From assembly GCA_037833965.1 (NCBI GenBank), contig AP031357.1, positions 7,088,001-7,152,000 on the forward strand: DNA of 64,000 bases, written 5' to 3'. The notes under the pieces are model-generated. The model saw only the letters and a program-made list of their open reading frames with translations, had not been told where the DNA came from and made no database searches. Positions 25,343 through 36,200 of this stretch are shown in pieces. This DNA is from Marchantia polymorpha subsp. ruderalis (taxonomy: Eukaryota > Streptophyta > Marchantiopsida > Marchantiales > Marchantiaceae). Each line of letters starts with the position of its first letter. Within the stretch, counting starts at the first letter, position 1. The translations under genes were made by a program, and so were the position numbers.

Positions 25343-28300
25343 TGTAATGACAGACAAAAACCAAAATGGAGCATAATGGTTTAGATGTGATCCCACGAGG
25401 ACAAAAACAACCACAAAAGTCACGATTTGTCACGTATTAGCATTCTATTAAGGAGTTTTACTTCTTAGGCCAATGCCATTCCCAGAAGACACTACTCAGC
25501 TACGGCCAAAGACATGCAGAGTAGCACATAATCACATTCACAACCTGAAACTTGTTCAATCAACGCCTGTGGAAATCGCCTGCGATCCCACACTTAGATT
25601 TCAGGGGGAAAACTTCCTAGCATTGCATACACCCCGACTCACTGACCCGAATACCCAGATCCGAGTTTGCTTAAATCTTGAAGAGCCCCGGCTAAACAGA
25701 ACATTCAGGCTGTACATCCACAACTACTGATGCGGTAACTTCGACAAACAGGAGCGCACTATGGTCGATGTCTGGATCACACACCAGCACACAGACACAC
25801 CGTAAATACAGTTTTATAGTCAAGACAAGCCAATTTACAGAAAAGACTCCCAAGGAAAGAGCCTTGGGTTTCTTTATTCACAATGGCAACTCTGGAATCT
25901 CCACCGCCTGAGGCGAATCACTCTCAGGTGTTGTGCCGTCTGATGTAGCGGTTACGATGTTGTTTAAACTTATATTTGCTCCTAGTCTACGCAAAACGTT
26001 TACAATCTCTAACTCTACATTCTATCGCGTCTCATCTAATTCCTTAGAAAATGTCTTAACTATCTCTACAATCTGCTTCTGTCCTGCAGATCCACTGGCT
26101 TTAGTGCTCATCAATCGTCGTTCGAGTGAATCTAACTTTAGCCACTTCACCGTTTGCAATCTCCACATTGCGAATCCGCGCAGGCACTTCTCTACACGCA
26201 ATCTCAATTCATCGGTTGTCTCATCCCGCAGATGACAGTAGGCATGCTCTGACTTTTCCATTCTCCTCCGCGACTCTTCCGATCTCATGTGCGCCTTACC
26301 TAACTGCTCTCGCAACCGTTGACATTCCGATTCAACCTTTAATTTACATTTGACCTCCGAAGACTTGGCCGATTCGCAATCTGCCAATTTCTTGGCCCAA
26401 TTCGTCAACTCCTCTTCATGCTTGTGAATTCCCTCCGACAGACTCGCCGATAGCTCCTCCGCGCGTCGGAATTCCATGTCACACTTACCCGCAATCTCCG
26501 CAACCTTACTACAAAGTTCCTCTTCCGCCGTCTTCGCCTCTGCAATCTTCCCCGAAAGTTCTTCGGCGATACGAGCTTCTTCGGCTATTCGGGCTTCGGC
26601 TATAGCGAATGTCTTAGCGTGCATCTTCTCCCGCCTCTCGGTAGTCGTGATCAGTCTCTCTGATCGTTGGACTGCCACTTCGTACGCCTCCTTAGATTTC
26701 TCCAATCTTTCGAGCAGGTCCACTGTCACCTTCTGCGCGTTCTCGTTAGAGACACGAAGTCCGCCACATGTCTCCTCCAAGTTCGCACATTGTCCGGATT
26801 CCTTCGCCAAATTCAACAGCAGCACTTCGCACTCAATGTCCTTCTCCGGGAGTTGATATTCTCGCTCCTTCAATGCCGCCTTCGCTGCTACGCACTCAGC
26901 TAACAAGATTGCTGCTCGCTCTTTCGCCAACTCAGTCGCGGAATCCCACTCCCTCTTCACTGCATCTGCTCTCTTGAGCTTTGTCATCTTCCTAATCAGC
27001 TCAACATAGGATTCAGACTCCTTCCTCACAGTATACTTTTCCCTCTTCGTGTCTAGGTACCTCAGTAAAGGTACTAAGCTATCATGCAAGAAGTCGGGGA
27101 AGGTAATTTCCAATGGCTTCATCTCTTCGCCTGAAGTCTTCGTCATGACTTCAGATTTTACTTCCTACTCTGGTGGTGGCGGCCCTTGTTCTTCTACCAG
27201 ATTCCTCAGAGTTCCACCAACCTCTGCCACAATCTGTTCCAAGATTGCTTCGCTCAACGTAACCTCCGTTGCTACTTCTCCTCCGATCTTCGGCTGAGGT
27301 ACGTCCTCACTCCCCACAGACCGCGTCCACTCCGAAGAAAGAAAATTTGGACTTACTATCTATGTTCCCTCCTTCGAAGGTTCCACTGTCACGTCCGTTG
27401 GAACTTCGACTGGTACCGCAAAAGGTACTCCTGTCACCACAAGCTGTGTCGCTCGCCAGCTGCTACTTCAGGTGGGGCGTTGGTTGGAGCAATTGTCTTC
27501 TCCACACTGCTGTCCGAAGCTTCGGTTACTACCAACCCTCGACTTGCTTTTCTCTTCGGTCTAGCGCGAGTTTTCAACTGTCTAACTCCCTCTATCTCCG
27601 TTTACGCTCTTCTTACCTCTAGCATCAAGTACTCCTCGTCATCAGTCACCACCTTTTGCCTCTTTGCCAATCGCCGTTCTGGCTTCTCTCAATTTGGCAG
27701 AACTTCTACCTGAACAAGTCCGCGTGCTGTTGTGTGAGGTGGAATTTGAGGTCGATTTCTATCCTCTTCTTCGGTCCCTTCACTGAATTCAACTGCTAAG
27801 ATTTCCAGCTCCCTCGTAAATTGCTTCTCCTCCTTCCTTGTAAGCAATACCATGCCTCGATAGAAATTCACTAGCAAGGAAGTCAAGTGATTCGCCAATG
27901 GTCCTGCCCACCAGAGCTCGCATTCATCCAGACAAGATCGTAAAAGATTCTTGCCCAGTACACCCGCTGTCCCTTAATGACTTGTTCGAAAAATCCTACT
28001 TGCCAGGCCGTGATATAAATCGTTCGCGCCGGTCGCTGGATGTGCATAATGCCCAGCGCTATTGCCCGTCTCTTCGGATCCTTGTAGTCGGCGGTCTTCC
28101 ATCCATTTGTCCCAGACCTTCCATTAGTGAAGAGTGGCCCGAAGGAGAATTCTTCCATGCGAGTAAGGTTCCCGCTACTCTTCTCGAACAGGATATCCCC
28201 GTCGCTACTTGCACACGGCCCCATCACTCTCGCCCAATGCTCTATCGTCCACAACATTGGATTGCCTCGGAGATCCTCGCCCCCAGTCCGGTTCTTGTCC

Positions 28301-28881
28301 ATAATCTCCTTGCAAATGCTCGCCGAGATGCAATTCCAATTCCATAGGAGAAAATCAAGATATAATTCATTGAGCTCGCGCCTGAAGGATCGCAATTCCT
28401 CGTAGGGTACCTTCAATAGAACCAATTTCCGCACTTTGTCGCTCTTCTTGGACGGCGTCATGTCTTCACTTCGTGTCGTCGTGGAATCGATGTCGATCAA
28501 TCTCTCTCTCTGCGCTCGCTCTCGCTCAGTATCGCAATGTCGGCGCCCTTGCTTCTACCTTTGCCTTTCCCTCAATGCTCTAACATTGACTACTTCCACG
28601 CCCAGTAGGATTCTCGACGCGTGAGAACGTTGTCCGGCCCGTTGCGCATTTTGAATTGATTTTGATGTCTTCGCCGAAGACTCAGATCTTGCACTGTCCA
28701 GAAAGGCTACGCCGAAGATCTTTGAATCTTTGGATCTTCGGCCGAAGGCAAAGTCTAACTAATAATAATTCTATCATAATGTCTCTAATTCTACTCCTTC
28801 TAACTCATATGTCTACCTTCTACACAAATATGTTTAAGTTTTGTTAATTTTTGAAGAAAAACAAAAAAACTAGGCACCACA
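25343..28881 (-). mobile_element. Full-length solo LTR-like unit with internal ORF (3.54 kb)
   Basis: On the minus strand the unit starts TGTGGTGCCTAG at 28,881 and ends TCATTACA at 25,343. Both ends match the termini of the LTR at 59,894-61,799: TGTGGTAACCCAC followed by TTTTTGTTTTTC at the 5' side, and a 3' side containing blocks equivalent to the bases around 58,360-59,330. Flanking pentamers on the plus strand are ACATC (25,338-25,342) and AAATC (28,882-28,886), four of five identical, as expected of an aged 5-bp target duplication. Between the ends lies a long broken ORF (28,461-26,022). No PBS or polypurine tract is inside. The simplest reading is a solo LTR left by recombination, from a family whose LTR encodes a protein. 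Confidence 0.7.
26022..28461 (-). pseudogene. LTR-encoded protein: conserved N-domain, linker, coiled coil (broken)
   Basis: Three blocks are in order on the minus strand. Block 1 (28,461-27,883; ATG choice follows homology with the 42-kb copy) has LYLDFLLWNWNCISASICKEI, LWTIEHWARVMGPCA, DYKDPKRRAIALGIM and TIYITAWQVGFFEQVIKG. Block 2 (27,898-27,689, another frame) continues with HLTSLLVNFYRGMVLLTRKEE. A P/T/S/E-rich linker with one in-frame TAG just upstream of 27,146 leads to block 3 (27,146-26,022, 374 codons), an Ala/Glu/Lys/Arg-rich heptad-like coiled coil ending CLRGFAMWRLQTVKW...SKELDETR. Two frameshifts and at least one stop inactivate it. The function is unknown to me. Layout and the W-rich N-domain recall the extra ORF proteins of Athila-type elements; this is inference. 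Confidence 0.7.
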
Positions 28882-28894
28882 AAATCTTTGAGGT

Positions 28895-29340
28895 TTGAAT
28901 TTTTCAGAGGGGAGTGCCAAATCTTGCAGGGGCCATTACTTCGGTTGGAGTGTGTATCTAATTTTGAGTGTTGAGCTTCGAGTGTCAAGATTTGAGGGAA
29001 AGAGATTCGAATCTTACGGGAGCTGTTTTTTTTAGCTTGGGTGTGCACTTGACCTGAAACTTTGTGGGAGCTTGGACTTGAACAAGCGCACAAGCCTGCA
29101 AAATTTAAGATGGAATGCAATTTCAAAGAGGAAGTTGAGACATGTTTGACATTCAAGTTTTTGAGAGGGGAGGGCCGAATCTTGCAGGGATTGTAACTTG
29201 GGGCTGGAGTGTGCATGAACTTGAAACTTTGTGTGAGCTTGGATTTGGGCAGGACACACGAGCCTGCAAAATTTTAGACCAAATTCAATTTAGAGTACTA
29301 AGTTGAGACATCTTTGAGTCTCAAGTTTTTTAGAGTCATT
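28895..29340. repeat. Degenerate tandem repeats, about 160 bp
   Basis: The phrase GAGGGGAGxGCCxAATCTTGCAGGG occurs at about 28,910 and 29,163, with a diverged form (GATTCGAATCTTACGGGAG) at 29,006. CTTGAAACTTTGTGxGAGCTTGGA occurs at about 29,053 and 29,217, and GAGCCTGCAAAATTT at 29,090 and 29,262. Spacing is near 160-165 bp. The array lies between the end of the LTR-like unit at 28,881 and the LINE. Non-coding. Confidence 0.65.
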
Positions 29341-29469
29341 CATATTATGGCTTCTCAAGACAATTGATACTCAATTTTGTGCAAACGGTTTTGGAAGAAT
29401 TGAAAGTACTCCGTGAAGAATTCAAGGTATAAAAATATAATTTTTTTCTTGCTCAATAGAAACAACCAT

Positions 29470-31409
29470 CATCAACCTAGCAATCAAGAGCTTGAGCAAG
29501 TTAATGTGGAATATAAGAGGTCTTTCTACAACAAAGTATGTGTATGCTGATCTCATGGCATTCAGAACGGCGAACGGCAAGGAGGTTTTCCTTCAACTTG
29601 ATTTTCACAGAAGATTGTGCCTATTCACAAGTTAGGAAGTAAGTGTTTGGTGACAAACTATCGCACTATCATGGTGGGTAGTGTTTTTTCCAAGTTGTTT
29701 GGCAAATTGGTGGAGTCAAAGTTGAGCACATGGACTGAATCTCATTGAAAGAGAGCGCGGTTTCAAGTAGGTTTTCGCCCCACATACAACACCATGGACC
29801 ATATTTTGGCCTTGCGTGTTTTATGGGAGAAGTCAAAGGGCAACAAAAAAGCTTTGTTTTGTGCCTTCATTGATTTTAAGAAAGCTTTTGACACCGTACC
29901 TCCTGAGCTATTATGGGAAAGGCTGCAAGTCATTGGAGTACCATCAGATCTTCTAGCAGCTATGACCACGTTATACCATTCTGTTTGAGCCAAGATCAAC
30001 ACTTCTCAAACTGAAGAGGTTTTGAGTACCATTGGAGTGATTCAAGGTTGTACTCTCTCTCCTACTGTATTTGGAGTTTTTATAGATAATATCGAAGAGT
30101 GGTTGGAGGCATGTAATAGTGAAGGTGTCAAGCTTGGAAACTTTGTTATCAAAGTTTTCTTGTATGCATATGATATCATATTACTAGCACGTGATGCAAT
30201 TAGTTTATAGAAACATCTATACACTTTGGCTACCTTTTGTACCCAGAATCAGATGGAGGTAGATATAGAGAACTCTAAAGTCATGATAGTGGGCACTAGA
30301 TCCAAGTTTTCTTTCTATTACCAAGATCTACAATTAGAAGAAGTGAAGAGATATAAATATCTAGTCATTGATTTTTCTAATGATTATAGTTAGGCACTTT
30401 GTGTGTAAAAGAGAGTAGAAGGTGGGTACAAAGCTCTATATTCATTGCTAAATCGGTGTAGAAGGGTTCATCTAGTGTCTTGGAGTCTTAGGAAATTTTT
30501 ATTTAGAAGCTTAGTGTTGCCGGTAGTATTGTATGGAATCCAAGTGTGGGGTTCTGGTTGTAAGAAGACAGGTTAGGAGTGTGTGGAGAGGGTGCAGAAG
30601 ATATTTCTACAAGAAGAATTAGGTGTGAGAAAACAAACTTCATATGCTATTCTTCTTGCGGAAACATGTTGTTTACCTCTAGAGGCTGAAGCTCTATACT
30701 GGACCATCACTTACATCAAAAGGGTGATATCTCTTGATGCTTCTCGCCTTCCTCCTCAATCTTTGAGTGCCACACATGCCAAAGGATGGTTAGCGGATGT
30801 GATAACTTGGTCTTTGAGGTGGAATGTGACGGAACTCGACTAGAACTTGCAACCTATAGCACTATGTGAACGTATGAAAGAGGAGTTTGTGAACATTATT
30901 TGGAGCAAGCGTGACACCAAGATGTAGTTTTATCAACTTCATGTGAATCCTATGCCTGTTTATTGTGAACAGTATCACCTACTTGCAAGAATCTTTACGT
31001 TCTTACGTCATATTATTGCTAGGCATAGAATTGGATCTTATAGGCTTGGAATTGAGGAAGTACGTTGGTTTAATATTGATAGGAGTGAACGTATTTGTAG
31101 ATTATGTGACGGTGAATACATTGAGGATGAAGAGCATGTATTTGTTACTTGTTATAGGTACGAAGACATTAGAGTTGCTCATAATATAGATGTAGAGAAT
31201 TTCTGTTCTTTGTTATAGTTAATTTCTTTTAATTTAGGTTCTTATATTAGGGACATTATTAGTTACAGTTCTAGTGCTCTTGACACTAGCTAGGGATTAG
31301 ACTTTGGGGTCTTTTTCCTTGTTTGTGGTTGTTGCTTGTATTGTGTTTTTCAACCTTTTGACACTTTGGGTCCTCTGGGTTTGATCTATTACCATTTACC
31401 ATTTACCAT
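29470..31409 (+). pseudogene. Degenerate non-LTR retrotransposon (LINE) with RT and zf-RVT
   Basis: Plus-strand fragments run in LINE order. YRTIMVGSVFSKLFGKLVESKL (about 29,660) resembles the NYRPIxLxSxxYKxxxKxxxxRL motif. RT core fragments at 29,794-29,988 have ALFCAFIDFKKAFDTVP and at 30,022-30,210 GVIQGCTLSPTVFGVFID, then FLYAYDIILLA, where YADD should be. Downstream, 30,583-30,843 and 30,943-31,218 carry the connection region and a terminal CRLCDxxxxEDEEHVFVTC zinc finger of the zf-RVT type. Several in-frame stops interrupt it, for example after YHSV at 29,985. The body ends in three TTACCAT repeats at 31,389-31,409, a LINE-like tail. The endonuclease domain was not recognised, so the 5' end is truncated. 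Confidence 0.85.
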
Positions 31410-32217
31410 CTTTTCTCGCATGCTATCAAAAAATAGTAATTCAGACTCTTCACACATGAAAGCAAATCTTATATTTCTTGATCTCGAACTTGGTATCAAA
31501 AACATTCCTTCTACAATGAAGGAATTTTTTTATGTGTGATCTAGATATTGCTTTTCTTCATCACATACGTTTTTGCTGATATAAACTTTGTTCCAGCAAG
31601 AGTGATGATGAGAATTATGCATCTCATTCTAGTTGCATGGGTTGCCTTGACTACAACAAGTGCATTTTCAATGATGATATATTTTTGAAATTAAAGATCT
31701 AGAGTTTTGGCAACATAAAAAAAACTCAAGTGGAAGCTTTAAGTTTTCAAAAAGTATCACTAAGATGACTAGGTCAAAATTTGTTCAACATAAAACAACG
31801 GTTGCTAAATTGACGTTCATCTTAATCCAATGGGCTTTTGAAACCATTGCCAGTTTGAACCTTGCTTTTTTGCACTTGCATAAGATTCAATGCTTATAAA
31901 TAGTCAAGTCATGAATTTGATTGACCATGCTTTTCTATATAAAGTCCAAAAAATTGCTTCTTGAAAGCTTGAATGTTGAACTCAAGATAGTACTTACGCA
32001 TCTAGCCTCTCAAAAAGGTTGATGATAAAAAAGGTTCACATGTGTACATGAACGGATTGAATATTCCGCTGTCACAATCACTCCTTTTTTGGCAAACAAT
32101 GCCATCCTCATGTTACTATACGATATATCGTTCTCACACAACACTCCATCTATGTCAAAGAACACTCCTGCAATGGCAGTAACTCCGCAACATCACTTTC
32201 TCATTCTATAGAGTTCT
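31410..32217. other. AT-rich intergenic DNA
   Basis: Nothing could be assigned. A few short plus-strand frames are open (31,336-31,539) but overlap the LINE tail and do not resemble a protein family. Confidence 0.5.
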
Positions 32218-32665
32218 AATATTAATTGCAAGAAGAAACACAAAAATCCATAAACATGACAGAGAGAAAAAATTACATAGATAAAAGAACTATGTGGTTT
32301 GTCACTCTTGTATTATGTACAAGGGATTGAAAAAATAAAAAACGTGCATATTGTTCACAATAGGTTGATGATTGGTTTCGTTTTGATATCAATTGTAACA
32401 AGAAACACAAGAATCTATAAACATAATAAAGAGAAAAAATGACATCTCAGATTCTCTACAAGGAATTAATAAATTAAAGACCGTGCAAATTATCCTCAAT
32501 GGATTGGCGATGGGCTGCACTTTGATACCAATTGTAACAAGAAACACAAGAATCTATAAACATGATAATGAGAGAAAATGACAGCGACAAAAAACTACGT
32601 GGTGCGCCACTCTTGGATTATGTAAACGTGATTAAGAAGATGAAGAACATGCATAGTGTTCAAGG
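32218..32665 (-). repeat. Three tandem copies of a copia-like LTR end with PBS-like motif
   Basis: Each unit contains AACAAGAAACACAAGAATC followed by TATAAACAT; units start at about 32,218, 32,396 and 32,531. Just before units 2 and 3 is TTTGATATCAATTGTAAC / TTTGATACCAATTGTAAC. On the minus strand this reads GTTACAATTGGTATCAAA, an LTR end followed by the TGGTATCA core that primes from initiator Met tRNA in copia elements (32,510-32,530 is the best copy). Unit length is about 135-178 bp. Likely rearranged 5' LTR/leader junctions of an old copia element on the minus strand. Confidence 0.55.
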
Positions 32666-32683
32666 CAAACTATGTCTCCATCT

Positions 32684-32707
32684 CCTATATATATATATAT
32701 ATATATA
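32684..32707. repeat. (AT)n microsatellite
   Basis: An uninterrupted TA run of about eleven units. Confidence 0.9.
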
Positions 32708-34470
32708 CATGGTAGCAAAAATTCTTGATCTTAACTTAAATAGTATAATCTAATTCGAACTTATTTTCACATATATCAAAACTTGTTTTCATCATCATCG
32801 CATAAAAAGTATAATAAAATATTAATATAGTAAAAAAATGAAAAAATTAGTATTGTTGTCTACCTTTCTTCTTTCTAAATTCAATATCATTTCCTCTCCT
32901 TCAAAATCAACTAACTTTTGATTGATTTTGGAAAAGCAAGTACTAGAATTGATGTAGATTGGATAACATGTATGCATGTGTATTGTTTTTATATTTGATA
33001 CTAGAAGAACATACGATTATCAATTACAACACAACCTATGCACATCTACTGAACATTCTAACTTTTGGCATACATCAAATATATGTGGAGAAAATTACTT
33101 GATGTCACCCCTACAAAAATCAATACATTTAATGGGATGAAACAAGTTTCATTTTACCCGAAGGCATCTCCTCAACAGCCCTGCACTTCAGTGTTAGCAA
33201 TATTCCAACAAGATATGGATTTAGTCATGCTTCATGAATCAAGATGGATTAATTGATGATTTCGGGTAGAAAAGATTGCGATGTTTCTTTGGATCTAATC
33301 ACGGAAAGACCTCTCAGAAGTACTTCAATCTTATGACCAAAATATGATGGATACCTTCTTTCAAAGTTATGCGCAGCAAAAAAAAATTGAACGTTTATTC
33401 TCGTCCAACCTATTGCATCTACGCTTTTCGACTATAAAGCGTCACGATTGCAATTATACTGAACTGATTGTTGAGAAAATTCTTTGTTGTCAAACCATTC
33501 GTAAGACCGTGCTTTCTACTCCGACCTACTCGTTGCACTCTGCCAAATCTTTGATAAAGTTGTTCAACTCATCATCATCCTTTCTTGTTGGTACCTTCAT
33601 TTCTACCATCTGGACGATGCTGCCATCACAACAGAGCAAATTTTACTACCCGATTTACAAAGAAGATCTCAAATGTGCTCTAGACTATGAAGTGAAATGG
33701 ATAGTTGTGCGAGTAAGGGCATATCCCTTTCTCAGGCGCGATCATAAAGATCAAACGAATAGCCAAAATATTATATCCGGTGAAAATGCCTTAGCCCGAT
33801 AGTCGCAGAACCTTTCCCACATATAGTGCAAATTATCAGGTTATAAGAACTTTTATCTAAACATGGTTGATGGTGGACATCGAATAGGCTAAAATGAAAC
33901 TGTTGGGTCTCATAAGTCTGTTGCTTTTCCAGGTGTTCTATCAAGTACTTTTCTATATACATGTGTAAGTTAACTAGCAAGATGTGAAAATATAACTATA
34001 AGAATCTACTGAGAGATTAATATAATTACTCGTAACTGGGAAATATAGATGTAGTAATTTGTTTTCTGGCATTTGTAGCTTTTCATCTAGTAAAAGCTGG
34101 TTTCCAAAGGTTACAGCGGAATCTAAATTTAGAAATATCCACTTTCACTAAGTTTTTTGTTGTTTCTTGTCAAATAAAATCCACTGAATCAGTGAACATG
34201 AAAAGCTGAAAAATACCCCAAACCAAGGCTTGAAAAAGTCCTACTTTGACAAACTTCCAAAAAACAGTGAAAAAATAATCACCAGAATATCCTCCTGACA
34301 TGATTCATCTCCCACTCACTTCCATGTCATCATTCGTCACCAAAAATTGGTCCGAGATTCACCCTCTGCCGTCAGAACTGTTGCATGCCACTCCTTCAAT
34401 AATCTGACCGAAGTCAGCGAAATAACGTGGAGAAGTAATAAAATTAGTGCGTGAATTAAAGTCCCCGGGA
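32708..34470. other. Intergenic
   Basis: AT-rich at the left, more balanced toward the MIR390 locus. The plus-strand frame 33,344-33,802 (152 codons) is the longest, but has no recognisable domain and no splice partner was found. The last 200 bases are probably promoter of the MIR390 transcript. Confidence 0.45.
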
Positions 34471-34640
34471 ACCCGAAACCCTAACGCGGTCCCATGAGAC
34501 TCTCGCCGAGAGAGAGAGAGAGAGAAGGGGAGGGACAGAGGGAGAGGAAGGGGCCATCGTTTAGCGCCGGCAGAGCCAGCCTCTCGTTTAGGGTTGTCGT
34601 CGCTGACAGAGCTACTCGTGCGCCGGGACAGGGCCCGTCG
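34471..34640 (+). promoter_or_regulatory. Telo-box and GA-rich start region of the MIR390 locus
   Basis: A perfect telo-box AAACCCTAA lies at 34,476-34,484 and an inverted one (TTTAGGGTT) at about 34,588. Between them is a (GA)n tract at about 34,508-34,528. Telo-boxes and GA tracts sit near the transcription starts of many plant genes, which suggests RNA polymerase II transcription rightward from here. The precise start cannot be read. Confidence 0.5.
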
Positions 34641-36200
34641 CGGGGGCGGGTGTCATCGCTCGCGTGGCAGCCAGCGTGGCTGGCGCTCGCGCCACGCTGG
34701 CAGGCTGGCTGGCAGGCAGGCTCGGTGGCGCGGTGTCTCGCGGGGCGGAGTTTGAATGCGTGCCGCTGGAGGCCTGATCGGGGAGGCGGTATCTGGTGGC
34801 CGGGGGGAACCACTAGTTCCCCTCTGTCAGCAGGCGGAATGGCGAAAGCGCAATGGAGATCGACGACGTGCGCAGAGCTTGGATCTCCAGTTTTCATCTG
34901 TCAGCTCTTGCAAAGGCGAGATGATCCATCGTCGGCCTCGCGGCATTGCCTTGCGGGGCTACTCGGACAGGCGATTAGGCCTCGGTGAGTTCGGTCGGTG
35001 GTGGTGGTGGTGTTGGAAGTCGCCTTTGCTCGAGCTGCCAATTGAACATTGGTCCTATCGTCACAGCTCTCTCGGGGCGTCGAGCACGGCTCTCGCATCC
35101 GCCATGAGTCGTCCGCTGAGCACTTGCTTACTCCCTCATGTCAGCCTCCCCGTCGTGAATTGCTTCCTGCTGCGTGCAGCGATTTCTCGAGCGCCCGGTA
35201 CGCCCATCTCCAGTTCCGGCCGGGACCTCGGCCACGTTCGGTCTTTCTCCTCCCTTGGCTTGCTGCGCGTCCTTTTGCGAGAACTTTCCCGTCGTCTTTC
35301 GGATCTGGCTTTCTTTTCTCTCACGTTGCTGGAAATCTTCGCCTCGAGGCCTTCTACAGGCTGCCATCAGGGTTCGGTGGCACAGTGGACGATCTACCGA
35401 TGTTGTTGATAGGATTCTCCTGCTCCACTTTTGTGAAGGGCACACTCTCGCCTTCTGGGCCAATATTGTACATAACGATGCCGAGGCCTCTCAGGTTGGT
35501 CAGAGCGACAAAGCTCAGGAGGGATAGCGTCTGCTTTTCCGTCAGGCTCGTGTGGGGCACGGGTACTTGTTCCTGGCTGTGGAGTTTACGCTATCCATTG
35601 TGAGCTCTGTCGCTCTCCCTTCCTCCCTCTTTGCGACCGTGTGGCGCATCACTGGAGACGGCATTGTGGGGCAGGCGCTGGACTCCCGCGCGCGTTCTCC
35701 CCACTCTCTAGGACATCAATGCGCTTCGATCACCCCGGATGGTATGACGACGTATAAGATAATCCTTACTGCAGTCCTATCATCCAGGATGATCAAGACG
35801 TGTTGCTCTTCCAGACTCCGCGACTGTTGTTTCTTTTTTGCTTTTGGATTGGCTTGGTGATGTTAATAACCCTTACAATCCGCTCCCAATTCACCCACTG
35901 TGTCTCATTCCTGGCCGGGTGTGCGGAAAATTCTCCTAACTCGATTGACTGGAAAGTGATTCTTAAGTTCAGTCGGTTTGGCGAGTGTTCGGTTGTCTGG
36001 AACGAATGTTGACGCCAGTTCAGACTGCACGAGGGCGCTCGCAAGGTGTACATTGCTCCTGCAGATTATCGAGGTTCTTTATTGTCGAGCATGCTGTTCT
36101 GCTTCATGTACCAAACTTAACTTTGATTATGAATCGTCCAGATTGCGACACAATTATGCACTTTCCCACGTTTAAAGTCTACGTGCAGTGCACGTTTTGC
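34500..36200 (+). ncRNA. Putative primary transcript of MIR390 (boundaries uncertain)
   Basis: This 1.7-kb GC-rich block stands out from its AT-rich flanks and contains the MIR390 hairpin about 1 kb from a telo-box/GA-type start. Several long overlapping frames are open on both strands (34,756-35,409, 35,049-35,603, 35,174-35,527 plus; 35,128-35,463 minus). None has a recognisable domain, and they are compositionally explained by the high GC. A non-coding primary microRNA transcript explains the region better than a protein gene. Ends, introns and polyadenylation site are inferred only; GC content falls after about 36,000. Confidence 0.5.
35502..35616 (+). ncRNA. MIR390: MIR390 precursor hairpin
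   Basis: The mature strand at 35,511-35,531 reads AAGCTCAGGAGGGATAGCG followed by TC. It is identical to plant miR390 except nucleotide 20 (T for C). The opposite arm at 35,589-35,609 starts CGCTATCCATTG and pairs with it, leaving 2-nt 3' overhangs. Mismatches fall opposite positions 1, 8 and 11, with a G-U at 9. Outside the duplex, AGAGCGACA (35,502-35,510) and TGTCGCTCT (35,608-35,616) add a perfect 9-bp lower stem, and GTCAGG/CCTGGC extends the upper stem toward the loop. miR390 is loaded into AGO7-type Argonautes and cuts or tethers TAS3 transcripts to start tasiARF production, which regulates ARF transcription factors; it is conserved from bryophytes to flowering plants. The fold is derived by hand. 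Confidence 0.93.

Noticed and set aside
33344-33802. A 152-codon plus-strand frame
   Set aside because: No family resemblance, no splice partner and no repeat relation; not enough to call a gene.
34494-35603. Overlapping frames up to 217 codons in the MIR390 region
   Set aside because: All are in GC-rich DNA, have no recognisable domain, and the only conserved element found, the miR390 hairpin, crosses their frames.
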